NCBI GenBank assembly: GCA_017744735.1 | Contig: JAGIAR010000007.1 | Location: 186,001 to 250,000 of the forward strand | DNA: 64,000 nucleotides | Direction: 5' to 3' | Source: Novosphingobium sp. | Lineage (GTDB): Bacteria; Pseudomonadota; Alphaproteobacteria; Sphingomonadales; Sphingomonadaceae | Shown: positions 41,067 through 51,386 of the stretch, in pieces | Numbering within the stretch: position 1 is the stretch's first letter | Layout: each line of letters begins with the position of its first letter | The notes under the pieces: model-generated | Databases searched by the model: none | Told to the model about the DNA's origin: nothing | What the model saw: only the letters and a program-made list of their open reading frames with translations | Translations under genes and position numbers: made by a program

Positions 41067-42101
41067 GTGAGCGCCCAAAGCACCGCACTGCCGCCGACAA
41101 TCGACGATACCAGGATCTGGGACGCCTGGCTGAGCATGTTCCGCCTGCCGATCCTCAACGTGAACGCAGAGGCCGGGACCTTCCGCGCGCTGTCCGGCAG
41201 GGCGCTCACCACCGAGGAACTGGCGGCCGAGCTCGCGGTCGATGCCCGCGCGCTGGCGATGCACCTCGCTGCATTGTGCGCCGACGGCTATGTCGAGAAG
41301 CGGCTCGGCAAATGGCGCGCCACCGCCCTCGCCCGCACCTGGCTCCACCCCGAGGGCCAGGGCAACTGGACCGGCTTCCTCTCCTCGATCGACGCCAACC
41401 AGCACCTGCGCAGCCGCCTCGCCGAAAGCCTCAAGACCGGCAAGCGCCCCGGCACGGTGGAGGAGCGCCCGGCCAACTGGGAGGCCGGCACGATGACCGA
41501 GGAGACCGCCCGGCGCATCGCCGCCTTCATGCAGGCCCACAGCCAGGCCCCCGCGCTCGGCGCCGCGCGGCTGCCGGTGTTCGGCACGCTGACCCATTTG
41601 ATGGACGTCGGCTGCGGCTCGGGCGTCTACGGGATCGAGATCGCCAGGGCGAACCCCGGGCTGAAGGTCACGCTGATGGACCTCAAGGAAGTCGCCCGCG
41701 AAGCCGCCGGATATGTCGAGGCCGCCGGCGTCGGCGCGCAGGTCGGCACCGCCGGGGTCAACATGTTCACCGAGGACTGGCCCGAAGGCCCCGACGGGCA
41801 TTTCTTCTCCAACGTGTTCCACGACTGGTCCGACGAGACCAACATCGACCTCGCCAAACGCAGCTTCGCCGCGCTGCCGAGCGGCGGGCGGATCTTCCTC
41901 AACGAGATCCTGATGGACGACGACTACACCGGCCCGTTCCACGCCGCCGCCTTCAGCCTGCTGATGCTCACCGGCACGCTCGGCAAGCAGTACTCGCTCG
42001 CCGAGTTCAAGGAGATCCTCGGCGCGGCCGGCTTCGTCGACGTCCAGGCCGAGCGCAGCGGCGGGGGGTATTATTCGGTGGTGAGCGCGCGCAAGCCCTG
42101 A
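41067..42101 (+). CDS. SAM-dependent O-methyltransferase-like protein
   Basis: This 344-residue protein has a winged-helix-like N-terminal dimerisation domain (about 20-95) and a Rossmann methyltransferase domain. The SAM motif DVGCGSG is at 180-186. NVFHDWSDE near 248 carries the His/Asp pair typical of small-molecule O-methyltransferases of this class. The C-terminus (LAEFKEILGAAGF) is also typical. The start is GTG at 41067, 8 bp after a GAGGGG site. It is divergent from the CmcJ-like gene, and together they may modify a shared metabolite. Confidence 0.82.
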   Translation: MSAQSTALPPTIDDTRIWDAWLSMFRLPILNVNAEAGTFRALSGRALTTEELAAELAVDARALAMHLAALCADGYVEKRLGKWRATALARTWLHPEGQGNWTGFLSSIDANQHLRSRLAESLKTGKRPGTVEERPANWEAGTMTEETARRIAAFMQAHSQAPALGAARLPVFGTLTHLMDVGCGSGVYGIEIARANPGLKVTLMDLKEVAREAAGYVEAAGVGAQVGTAGVNMFTEDWPEGPDGHFFSNVFHDWSDETNIDLAKRSFAALPSGGRIFLNEILMDDDYTGPFHAAAFSLLMLTGTLGKQYSLAEFKEILGAAGFVDVQAERSGGGYYSVVSARKP

Positions 42102-42153
42102 ACTCAAGGAGCGCAGCGACAGTTCGAAGATATCTGCGCAAGCCGTAACGCAC

Positions 42154-42190
42154 GACGCCTTCCTCCCCGGCACGGGGAGGAATTGGCGTC
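42154..42190. repeat. Strong intergenic hairpin, REP-like
   Basis: A 9-bp stem (TTCCTCCCC at 42160-42168 with GGGGAGGAA at 42174-42182, 5-nt loop) is extended by a 6-bp outer stem (GACGCC and GGCGTC) with a 2-nt bulge. There is no U-run, so it is not a classical terminator. Sequences of this TCCTCCCC-GGGGAGG kind are often repeated between genes in related genomes. It may still end transcription of the upstream methyltransferase gene. Confidence 0.55.
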
Positions 42191-42283
42191 AAGCAGCGCA
42201 GCGGCAGGCCGCCAAGAATCCATTTTCCTACACCAACCGATCTGGTTACATCCCCCGACTCCCCCCACAGGCGGAGTCCCCCG

Positions 42284-42943
42284 ATGACGATCGACAAGAG
42301 CCGCACCAAGGCGCCGAAAGGCACCCTCCCCGCCTTCGCCCCGGTCCCGCGGCACAGCAACCGCCACGACGGCTGGACCCCCGAGCGCCAGCGGAACTTC
42401 ATCGAGGCGCTGGCCGATACCGGCAGCGTCAAGAGCGCCGCCCATGCGGTGAACATGACCCCCGAAGGCGCCTACCAGCTGCGCCGCCACCCCGAGGCGG
42501 GCGAGTTCCGCAAGGCCTGGGAAGCCGCCCTCGCGCTCGGCGTGCAAAGAATCGAGGACGTCGCGATGGACCGCGCGCTCAACGGGGTCGAGGTGCCGGT
42601 GTACCATTTCGGCGAGGTGGTCGGCTGGCGGACGGTCTATAACGACTATCTGCTGATGTTCCTCCTGCGCAACCGCGCCCCCAAACGCTTCGGCGCCGAC
42701 AACGCCCGCGGGATGAGCGCGGTGGACCAGGCGATGCTCCGCCGCCTCAAGAAGCAATGGTTCGCCGAATGGGAAGCCGCGCGGCAGCAGCAGGAGGAGG
42801 AAGACGAAGACGCGATCCTCGCCAGCCTCGACGCGAAGATCGAGGCGATGCGCGCGCGCGAGGAAGAGGCGGCGCGGTTGCTGGCGTTGGAGGATTTGCG
42901 GGAGGAGGGAGAGGATGAGGAAGAGAGCGACCGACGGTTTTGA
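42284..42943 (+). CDS. Hypothetical HTH-containing protein, terminase-small-like
   Basis: This 219-residue protein has an N-terminal half resembling a helix-turn-helix as in phage terminase small subunits or related DNA-binding proteins (GSVKSAAHAVNMTPEGAYQLRRHPEAGEFRKAWEAAL, about 47-85). A VQRIEDVAMDRALNG segment then precedes a long acidic C-terminal coiled coil (about 160-219) rich in Glu. No phage genes are nearby. A DNA-binding role is likely from the fold only. Confidence 0.6.
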   Translation: MTIDKSRTKAPKGTLPAFAPVPRHSNRHDGWTPERQRNFIEALADTGSVKSAAHAVNMTPEGAYQLRRHPEAGEFRKAWEAALALGVQRIEDVAMDRALNGVEVPVYHFGEVVGWRTVYNDYLLMFLLRNRAPKRFGADNARGMSAVDQAMLRRLKKQWFAEWEAARQQQEEEDEDAILASLDAKIEAMRAREEEAARLLALEDLREEGEDEEESDRRF

Positions 42944-42969
42944 CGAGGCCGGAAAATCAGGCGCTCATC

Positions 42970-43027
42970 TATACGGCACGGCCGTATAATTCAAACTTGA
43001 ATAATCTACGGCATTGCCGTATATAAT
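42970..43027 (+). promoter_or_regulatory. Twin palindromic operators and promoter of the higBA module
   Basis: Two related inverted repeats are visible: TATACGGC-ACG-GCCGTATA at 42970-42988 and TACGGC-ATT-GCCGTA at 43007-43021, centres 35 bp apart. A TATAAT overlaps the right end of each (42985-42990 and 43022-43027). For the second, a TTGAAT at 42997-43002 could be the -35. Operator 2 thus fills the promoter spacer, ideal for repression by the HigA antitoxin. The second TATAAT lies only 5 bp before the toxin ATG, implying a leaderless transcript. Confidence 0.75.
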
Positions 43028-43032
43028 CTTGC

Positions 43033-43383
43033 ATGAGCAAGGCGCCTGTCCATACCGTCGTCGAAACTCCGGCATTTACCGCAAGAGCGAAGAAGCTTGG
43101 CCTTTCCGCGGACGGGCTGGCCTCGCTCTATGACACCTACGCAGCCGATCCCGCTTACGGAAAGGTCGTGAAGAAAACCGGCGGGCTCCGAAAGGGGCGG
43201 GTCGCAAAGGACGGCACGGGCAAGAGCGGCGGCTATCGCGTGTTCAGCTTTTTCGCTGACTACATGAATCCTGTGTTCCTGCTCTGGCTGCTGGACAAGT
43301 CGGACGAGGACACGCTGACCGACGAGCAGGAAAAAGCGTTCAAGGCGCTGACGACATTGTTGAAGAAGGAATTGCGCGCATGA
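43033..43383 (+). CDS. higB: HigB/RelE-type toxin of a type II toxin-antitoxin system
   Basis: This is a 116-residue toxin of the RelE/HigB-like (DUF1044) group. The pattern is TPAFTARAKKLGLSADGL, a central GGLRKGRVAKDGTGKSGGYRVFSFF with basic residues, then VFLLWLLDKSDEDTLTDEQEKAFKALT. Family members cleave mRNA on the ribosome. Toxin before antitoxin is the higBA order. The stop overlaps the antitoxin ATG (ATGA). The ATG lies just after a TATAAT box, so the message may be leaderless. Confidence 0.87.
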   Translation: MSKAPVHTVVETPAFTARAKKLGLSADGLASLYDTYAADPAYGKVVKKTGGLRKGRVAKDGTGKSGGYRVFSFFADYMNPVFLLWLLDKSDEDTLTDEQEKAFKALTTLLKKELRA

Positions 43384-43673
43384 AGGACGAAGACTTCAAG
43401 GGCATCATGGCCGGGCTCGAGGATGCGATCGCCTTCGTAAAGGGCGATGCGAGCAGAGGCCGCATTGTGGCCGGCCCGGACGTCAAGGCGATCCGCGCCA
43501 AGACCAAACTCAGCCAGGCCAAGTTCGCCGAGAAGCTGCGGCTTCCGGTCGCCACCGTGCGCGATTGGGAGCAGCATCGGCGTTCGCCGGATGCTCCGGC
43601 GCGGACATTGTTGGGGATGGTGGATGCGGATCCTAAGGGAGCGTTGGCATTGATTGAGCGGATGGGAGGTTAA
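43380..43673 (+). CDS. higA: HigA-type XRE antitoxin
   Basis: This is a 97-residue antitoxin with a C-terminal XRE/Cro helix-turn-helix (about 40-95; TKLSQAKFAEKLRLPVATVRDWEQHRRSP). Its short N-terminal part is expected to bind the toxin. It is coupled to higB by a 4-bp overlap. The twin palindromes upstream of higB are the predicted binding sites for autorepression. Confidence 0.87.
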   Translation: MKDEDFKGIMAGLEDAIAFVKGDASRGRIVAGPDVKAIRAKTKLSQAKFAEKLRLPVATVRDWEQHRRSPDAPARTLLGMVDADPKGALALIERMGG

Positions 43674-43794
43674 GGCCGCAAAATAAGTATACTGTCCCTG
43701 GAATTCTAGTGCTTTAAACAATGCTTGCGATGCCAGCCGAGAAACGCCGGATGCGGACGCAGTGCGATCCGCTCCGGCACGATCGATCTTTTCT

Positions 43795-44865
43795 TCAATT
43801 TACGCCTGTGGTTCCTAGCGCTTTGATAACTTGCCTAGCCATCGCCGCTGCGAAGCCACAGGGCAACGCGTTTCCAATTATATCGCACGCTTTATCCATA
43901 AAGGGAGTCGCGATACGATAGTCTTTCGGAAACTCTTGAAATAGCGCTGCTTCATAGACAGAAATAGTGCGCAATTCAGACGGATGACCAAACCGCCCCT
44001 TACTCAAAGTTGTGCAACCTCCAGTCATCGTGGGCGCAGTTTGATCCCAAGCTAAACGACCATAAACGTTACTGAAACCTCGATACTTGCCCCTATGGCA
44101 AGCAGGCCGATGATGTTCTGGAATGTCCATCCAATTTCCGCCAGGCTTTGCCCAGCGAAGACGTTCGAGATTTTCTGACGAAAGCCGCCTAACTCGATGC
44201 CATTCAGAAGCGATCGCACCATCGTGAAGAAGGGGTCGACTCGTGAAGGTCTCGGCTGGAGGCAAATCTTTAATGACTTCGGACACTTTCCGCCACGGCG
44301 TCGTGTCATTGGATCCAGTCCTAGAATGAGTTGCCTTTGGAAGTCCAATTCTAAACTCTTTACCTGCCAATAAGACGAGGCGGCGTCTGAGCTGCGGAGT
44401 TCCGTAATCAGCGACTTGAAGAATATCCCAATCTACCTTGTAACCGGCATTTCTCAGTCTTTTCACAAACTCTTCAAATTTCTCTCTTCCTTTCGAAACC
44501 AACCCAGGAACATTTTCCATCATAACCGCAGCCGGTTGCGCCGCAAGAACCAAGCGCTCCATTTCTGCTATCAATGAGTTACGCGGGTCATCACGTTTGT
44601 ACTTAGAAGTCAAACTTGTGAAACCTTGGCAAGGAGGACAACCTGCGATTAGGGACAAGCTTAAATCCGAGCCGGGCCGGATATCGTCTGCAGAGACATC
44701 GCGGATGTCTTTATCAATTAGCTTAACCTCCGGATGATTAACTCGATAAGTCGCAGCAGCATGTAGATCCTTTTCAACTGCTGAATGCACAGTAAATCCA
44801 GCAGATTTTAAACCAACCGTAAGGCCGCCTCCGCCAGAAAATAGATCAACTGCAAGGACATTCAT
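43795..44865 (-). CDS. C5-cytosine DNA methyltransferase
   Basis: This is a 356-residue m5C DNA methyltransferase. All key motifs are visible: motif I DLFSGGGGL (7-15), motif IV PPCQG with catalytic Cys79, motif VI ENVP (117-120), motif VIII QLRRR (158-162), a short target-recognition region (about 200-270), motif IX near WDQTAPTMTGG and motif X GNALPCGFA. The sequence is markedly more AT-rich than its surroundings. It is coupled by a 4-bp ATGA overlap to the upstream ATPase-nuclease gene, as in restriction-modification units. The target site is unknown. Confidence 0.93.
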   Translation of the reverse strand: MNVLAVDLFSGGGGLTVGLKSAGFTVHSAVEKDLHAAATYRVNHPEVKLIDKDIRDVSADDIRPGSDLSLSLIAGCPPCQGFTSLTSKYKRDDPRNSLIAEMERLVLAAQPAAVMMENVPGLVSKGREKFEEFVKRLRNAGYKVDWDILQVADYGTPQLRRRLVLLAGKEFRIGLPKATHSRTGSNDTTPWRKVSEVIKDLPPAETFTSRPLLHDGAIASEWHRVRRLSSENLERLRWAKPGGNWMDIPEHHRPACHRGKYRGFSNVYGRLAWDQTAPTMTGGCTTLSKGRFGHPSELRTISVYEAALFQEFPKDYRIATPFMDKACDIIGNALPCGFAAAMARQVIKALGTTGVN

Positions 44866-46922
44866 GTCAATTTCGGCCTATTTTGAAGTAATTCAGACAA
44901 CTCTTCGTCATTCGCGCCAACTTTTTCAAGCAGCTCCCAAACAGCATCACCTCCAAACTCCAGCACTTGTTGAAGCCTAGCGTCATCGGGGTCGGGGTTT
45001 GCGGTTCGCAACATCGCGGCCAGCATATCAATATGCCCTCGCCGAGATTCAACAAATACGTCAGACCAAGACATTATCCTAATGTCGCGCCGCACGGGAT
45101 CCAAGTTACTAGAGTTAGAGCCTACTAATATCCCCTCTCTCTTCGATTGAGGATATTGCTGCTCCAAATACGTCATATATGAAGCAAGCTGCTCTCTATT
45201 AGATAGGGTCAAATCTTCCCTTGGCGTTTTTATCTCAACGACCACGATATGTCCTTGATCCAGATTACTAAGAAAAACAAAGTCAGGCTTCGTCTCTTCG
45301 TCAACCACTTCAGATGTGTCGAAGCGAGAGGGTGAAAGCCCCCGTTTGGCCGCCTCCATGACAACGGTCCTTAGCTGCTGATTGGCTGTTAACTTTTCAA
45401 AGCCAGGTTGAAGAATCCAAGGAAATCGCTCGATCAGCTTTTGCAGTTCGGGCTCGCCACGCGAGTGCTGAAAATCCATCAAGCATGAGAGTGCATACGC
45501 CCGTTGAGCAAACGTAACGGCGATCGATAACGCCTCCGGAACGGCAGCCTGCGCAAGTCGATCTACTATGTTGAGGAACGTGTACGCATCCTGCGAGCCC
45601 TCCGCGGAGTATGACCCCCAAAGTTTTTTCAGAAGCTCTCTTGTCGGCCGGTGCAGGTAAGCTTTTAAAACAGCGCTAGTTACAATTACATCCGCACCTT
45701 CTTGCTTACCCAATGATGGAGTTACTTCAGCCAGTAAATCCGAAAGCATTTCTTTCTCATCATCGCGTATTTTGGGCAGTTCGCCGCGCTCTATCCGATC
45801 GTCAACAAGCGCTAATATACGCCTTTTTTCTCCCGTTGCCTTGTGATCCCGGTAATCCTCAATCCACCGTCGAAGGCTCTTTTGTCCCCACTCGTAAAGC
45901 TGCCGCGCGATTGGATTATCCCAATCGATCGAACTGCGGTCTGTTGAAATGACGTCTTCGGGAAGCTCATCAAGAAAATCAGCCTCAACCACTGCGTACA
46001 TGTAGCGCGTGAAGATTTCTCGCCCTCTGACCCCGAAGGTGAAAGGCCGGTCTTGTGCAATCTTGCCGTGCGCATACACACCAACGCCAGCCTCATCGCT
46101 AGGCCAAGCCGCTGTTTGAACAAAACCTGCCCAATATCGAACATCTTTTCCGCCAATTTGTTCAGTTACAAACCCCTCTTTCGGTATGCGGAATTCAAAC
46201 TCCGGCAAAGACTGCTCTGCTCCGACAAGATCTCCATTTACCTCTACGGCGAAATCATCGCGATTTAGAGTTACGGTAAATCTGCGCCCCATGCTTTCAA
46301 GCAAAGATTTTGCCGATATCGCTCTAAGAACTGAAAGATCAGAAAGAAGCACCAGCGTGCCTGTCTTGCCCTCAATAAGTGACAAGAACTGGGCTACCGA
46401 CCCTGTTATATCCTGATCCACAGGAAGATCACTTGCCCGCTCGCCCTCGAAAATTATGTCTGGTTCAGATGAAGCCAGTTCCGTTGGTGAAGACGCAGCG
46501 CCATCTGCGAGAAGCTTCTCCAATCTTAAACGAAGCCATGTCGCGCTAGTTTCCGTGACGGTCACGATGTCTATAGCGTTAGCGATGCCGAACGGAGCAA
46601 GCTTTCCTATGCCTTTGCGCCCCATTGAATATCGGGCTGCACGCGGTCGCTTCTTTGGCTTGCCAATCACCAGATAATCTTCGGCCAGCCCCTGAGGAGT
46701 CATCCCCGATCCATTATCCGCAACTGCCAAGAACCGTTTTGCGCGATCCTCGTTATCCGAGACCGTTATATCTACCTTTGTGGCTCCGGCATCCCACGCG
46801 TTGGAAACCAGTTCCGCCACCACATTGGTTGGCTTGTTCTGGTATAGCTTCAGCCCCAAATGTTCGATAACATGGTGGCTGAACCGAAGTTCGTAGTGTT
46901 GGCTGCCGCCGTCACCGGCCAT
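44862..46922 (-). CDS. GHKL (MORC/MutL-type) ATPase fused to a PD-(D/E)xK nuclease-like domain
   Basis: This is a 686-residue predicted restriction-type protein. The N-terminal GHKL ATPase shows AELVSNAWDAGA (Glu37, Asn41), the DNGSGM loop (69-74) and the GRKGIGK lid (101-107). The STDRSSIDWD block near 326-335 resembles MORC-like ATPases. A helical linker runs about 345-490. The C-terminal domain shows FPWILQPG (about 500-507), KPDFVFL (545-551), VVVEIKTP (560-567) and QLASY (578-582). This is the D...ExK...Q layout of PD-(D/E)xK nucleases, closest to Shedu/DUF4263 or Mrr types. ATP-gated cleavage of unmethylated DNA is an inference from its partner methyltransferase. It is AT-rich relative to its neighbours. 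Confidence 0.8.
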   Translation of the reverse strand: MAGDGGSQHYELRFSHHVIEHLGLKLYQNKPTNVVAELVSNAWDAGATKVDITVSDNEDRAKRFLAVADNGSGMTPQGLAEDYLVIGKPKKRPRAARYSMGRKGIGKLAPFGIANAIDIVTVTETSATWLRLRLEKLLADGAASSPTELASSEPDIIFEGERASDLPVDQDITGSVAQFLSLIEGKTGTLVLLSDLSVLRAISAKSLLESMGRRFTVTLNRDDFAVEVNGDLVGAEQSLPEFEFRIPKEGFVTEQIGGKDVRYWAGFVQTAAWPSDEAGVGVYAHGKIAQDRPFTFGVRGREIFTRYMYAVVEADFLDELPEDVISTDRSSIDWDNPIARQLYEWGQKSLRRWIEDYRDHKATGEKRRILALVDDRIERGELPKIRDDEKEMLSDLLAEVTPSLGKQEGADVIVTSAVLKAYLHRPTRELLKKLWGSYSAEGSQDAYTFLNIVDRLAQAAVPEALSIAVTFAQRAYALSCLMDFQHSRGEPELQKLIERFPWILQPGFEKLTANQQLRTVVMEAAKRGLSPSRFDTSEVVDEETKPDFVFLSNLDQGHIVVVEIKTPREDLTLSNREQLASYMTYLEQQYPQSKREGILVGSNSSNLDPVRRDIRIMSWSDVFVESRRGHIDMLAAMLRTANPDPDDARLQQVLEFGGDAVWELLEKVGANDEELSELLQNRPKLT

Positions 46923-47099
46923 AGACTCATCCCCGCCCTTGCGAGGCGGCAGGTTAGCGCCAATTCTCTATCGGTAGAAGAGATGATTGGGTAGGCCGGA
47001 TGATAAATTTTTCAATGTAAGCAATGCGTTGGTACTTTTTGCCTCGCTGCGACCGCTTAACCACACCTAATCCCCGATCCCGATTCGCTCACGCTTCTT
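46923..47099. other. AT-richer gap upstream of the ATPase-nuclease gene
   Basis: This stretch has no convincing gene. It is AT-rich for the window, including a TAAATTTTTCAAT run near 47004-47016, and should hold the leftward promoter of the ATPase-methyltransferase unit. No clear operator was found. It ends at a diverged copy of the lepA 3' end. Confidence 0.5.
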
Positions 47100-47159
47100 T
47101 CACTCCTCCCCCATCCGTAGCGCCGCAATGAACGCCGCCTGCAGGATCGACACATTTCC
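47100..47159 (-). pseudogene. Diverged 60-bp copy of the lepA 3' end
   Basis: Aligned without gaps to the last 60 bp of intact lepA (47213-47272), it matches at 48 of 60 positions by hand count. It would encode [18 protein letters not shown] and stop, against [18 protein letters not shown] in lepA (16 of 18 residues). Most changes are synonymous, so the copy evolved as a working gene before being cut. It sits between the ATPase-methyltransferase unit and lepA. It looks like the tail of a donor lepA brought in with the island. Confidence 0.8.
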
Positions 47160-47212
47160 CCCGGCCTACGCTGGCAGGCCGCCTCCGGCGCTCCCGCATC
47201 CCCAGAATGAGG

Positions 47213-49030
<1,818 letters not shown>

Positions 49031-49070
49031 CCGCGGCCCTTAGCCGCAGCGCGCCGACTATTCCAGCGGG

Positions 49071-51302
49071 TCAGTATTCCAGCTTCGCCTTGAGGTTGCG
49101 CACCCCGAAGCGCGGCATGGTCAGCATCTTCTGGTCGCCGGCCTGCTCGGCCAGCGGATACTGTCCAGGCGGCAATTGCGCCAGCGGCATGCCGGCGGCG
49201 GCAAGCGCATAGGGCGACACCCGGTTGCGGGTGACCAGACCCCCTGCCCCGTCCTCGACCAGCTCGGTCTCGAACTCGACGCCCTGCTGGTCCTGGTGGC
49301 TGCGCAGGACCCGCGCGATCGCCAGCTGGCCCTCGCCGAAGTCGACCACGAACTGGGTGCCGACCGGCACGTCGAGCAGGCCCTGGATCATCGCCCCGGT
49401 GCGCGACAGGTCGCGCAGGATCACGTCGTAGAGGTGATCCTCGTGGATCACATGAATCTTCTGATAGAGCTTGCGGCGCTCCGAGCGCTGCTTCTCGGGC
49501 CCGCTCGGCTTTATCTCCCAGCCCTGGCCGGAGAGGAACTCGTCGACCTCGTCGGCGGCGATCGGCGGCGAGTAGGCGAACCCCTGGACCAGGTCGACGC
49601 CCTTCTCGCGCACCAGCGCAAGCTCGTCCATCGCCTCGATCCCCTCCGCGACGGTCTGCATGCCGAGCGCCTTGGCGAGCGCCACCAGCGCCCCGATCAG
49701 GTCGGCGTTGCGGCTGTCCTCGCGCAGCGCTCCGCGCAGGAAGCTCGGGTCGATCTTGATCGTCTCGAAGGGTGCGCGGCGAAGGTAGCCGAGCGACGAG
49801 GCGCCGGTCCCGAAATCGTCGAGCGACAGGCGCACCCCGAGGCGGCGCATCGCGTTCAGCTCGCGCTCGGTCGCATCGCCCTCGCTGAAATGCACGCTTT
49901 CGCGCAGCTCCATCTCGACCCGGTCGGGATGGATTCCGGCCTGGGTGATCGCGTTCGAGACGAGATGGGCGAGGCCCTCGGCGATCAGCTGCTGCTCGGA
50001 CAGGTTGATGCACACCCGCACTTCTTCGGGCCAGCCGGCGGCGTCTGCGCAGGCCTTGCGGATCACCCATTCGCCGATGCGCAGGATCAGGTTGCTCTCC
50101 TCGGCGATCGGGATGAACACGTCCGGCGGGATCTTGCCACGCTCGGGATGATACCAGCGCAGCAAGGCCTCCATCGCGATCACCTTGTCGGTGCTCGCCG
50201 AGACGATCGGCTGGTACTCGATTGCGAGCTGCCCGGCCTCGAGCGCTTCGCGCAGATCCGACTCGAGCACCTTGCGCAGATGGCTCTCGCTCTGCAGCTC
50301 GCTCGAATAGAAGCGGAATTGCCCGCGCCCGCCGTTCTTCGCGGCATAGAGCGCGATATCGGCGCTGTGCACGATTTCCTCGGAGGTTACCCCGTCATAG
50401 GGCGCGATCGCGATCCCGACGGAGGCGCCGATCATGCAGCGCCCCTCTTCCAGCTGGTAAGGCTGGGTCACCATCGCGATGACCTTCTTCGCGATCTCGC
50501 CCAGCCGGCCGCGGTCGTCGTAATCGGGCAGCAGCACCTGGAACTCGTCGCCGCCCAGGCGGCCGATCTCTGCGGTTGTGTCGAACACCCGCTTGATCCG
50601 GGCGGAGACCTGCCTGAGCAATTCGTCGCCAGCCTTGTGGCCGAAGGTATCGTTGACCGCTTTGAACCGGTCGAGGTCGATCATCATCACCGCGCAGACC
50701 CGCTTGGCCGCGCGGAAGGCGGTCAGCATCGCATCGATCTTGCGCTGCATGCGGTGGCGGTTGGACAGGCCGGTCAGCGAATCGAACTCTGCCAGGCGCG
50801 AGGTCTCGTTCTCGGCCTTGCGGACTTCGGAAACGTCGCTGGCGCTGCCGCGATAGCCGATGAACTCGCCCGCGGCGTCGAACTGCGGGCGGCCCGACAG
50901 GACCCAGTAAACCTCGCTCCCTTCGAGCGCCGCCCGGACGGTCAGGCCGGCAAAGGTCTTGCGCCCGCCGAAAAGCAGCGAAAGATTGCGCGGAGCGGAG
51001 CCGTCCCCGCCAAGATCGGTCAGGAACAGCGAAGAGAAGAGCGTGTGCGGGAGCATCTCGGGAGATTTGCCGAACAGTTCCGCGATCTCGGCGGTGAGAT
51101 AAACGATATTGCCGCGACCATCGGTTTCCCAGAACCAGCCCGAACCCGACCTCTCGAACTCGGCGGCGATCGCGGTCAGGCGGTCGCCGGAGAGCGGCGC
51201 GCCCGACGCAGGCTCGGCCTCGACGGCGGAGCCCTTGTTGCGCAATCCCTTGAGAAGCCCCTTGTTCAAATCGCTGTTCCCGGACCCGTGCACCGCGCGC
51301 AC
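49071..51302 (-). CDS. PAS-GGDEF-EAL-PilZ c-di-GMP protein 1
   Basis: This is a soluble protein of about 743 residues combining a PAS domain (about 40-160), GGDEF (motif at 250-254), EAL (motif at 378-380; also LDDFGTG and AEGIE) and a C-terminal PilZ domain (about 630-715; DLSRTG). No RxxD I-site precedes GGDEF by five residues. Both catalytic domains look intact, so it could make or break c-di-GMP and sense it through PilZ. The start is uncertain: GTG at 51302 is the longest option. The next gene upstream, 84 bp away, is a paralogue. Confidence 0.88.
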   Translation of the reverse strand: MRAVHGSGNSDLNKGLLKGLRNKGSAVEAEPASGAPLSGDRLTAIAAEFERSGSGWFWETDGRGNIVYLTAEIAELFGKSPEMLPHTLFSSLFLTDLGGDGSAPRNLSLLFGGRKTFAGLTVRAALEGSEVYWVLSGRPQFDAAGEFIGYRGSASDVSEVRKAENETSRLAEFDSLTGLSNRHRMQRKIDAMLTAFRAAKRVCAVMMIDLDRFKAVNDTFGHKAGDELLRQVSARIKRVFDTTAEIGRLGGDEFQVLLPDYDDRGRLGEIAKKVIAMVTQPYQLEEGRCMIGASVGIAIAPYDGVTSEEIVHSADIALYAAKNGGRGQFRFYSSELQSESHLRKVLESDLREALEAGQLAIEYQPIVSASTDKVIAMEALLRWYHPERGKIPPDVFIPIAEESNLILRIGEWVIRKACADAAGWPEEVRVCINLSEQQLIAEGLAHLVSNAITQAGIHPDRVEMELRESVHFSEGDATERELNAMRRLGVRLSLDDFGTGASSLGYLRRAPFETIKIDPSFLRGALREDSRNADLIGALVALAKALGMQTVAEGIEAMDELALVREKGVDLVQGFAYSPPIAADEVDEFLSGQGWEIKPSGPEKQRSERRKLYQKIHVIHEDHLYDVILRDLSRTGAMIQGLLDVPVGTQFVVDFGEGQLAIARVLRSHQDQQGVEFETELVEDGAGGLVTRNRVSPYALAAAGMPLAQLPPGQYPLAEQAGDQKMLTMPRFGVRNLKAKLEY

Positions 51303-51386
51303 TCAACGGCGCGCGCACGGCCATGCTAAACACACAGGGTTGATAATTCGCTAAACAAGGCCGTAACGGCCCCGGATCTGACGGCC

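Noticed and set aside
47161..47212. Small hairpin GGCCT...AGGCC beside lepA as a terminator
   Set aside because: A 5-bp stem without a U-run is too weak to support a terminator call.
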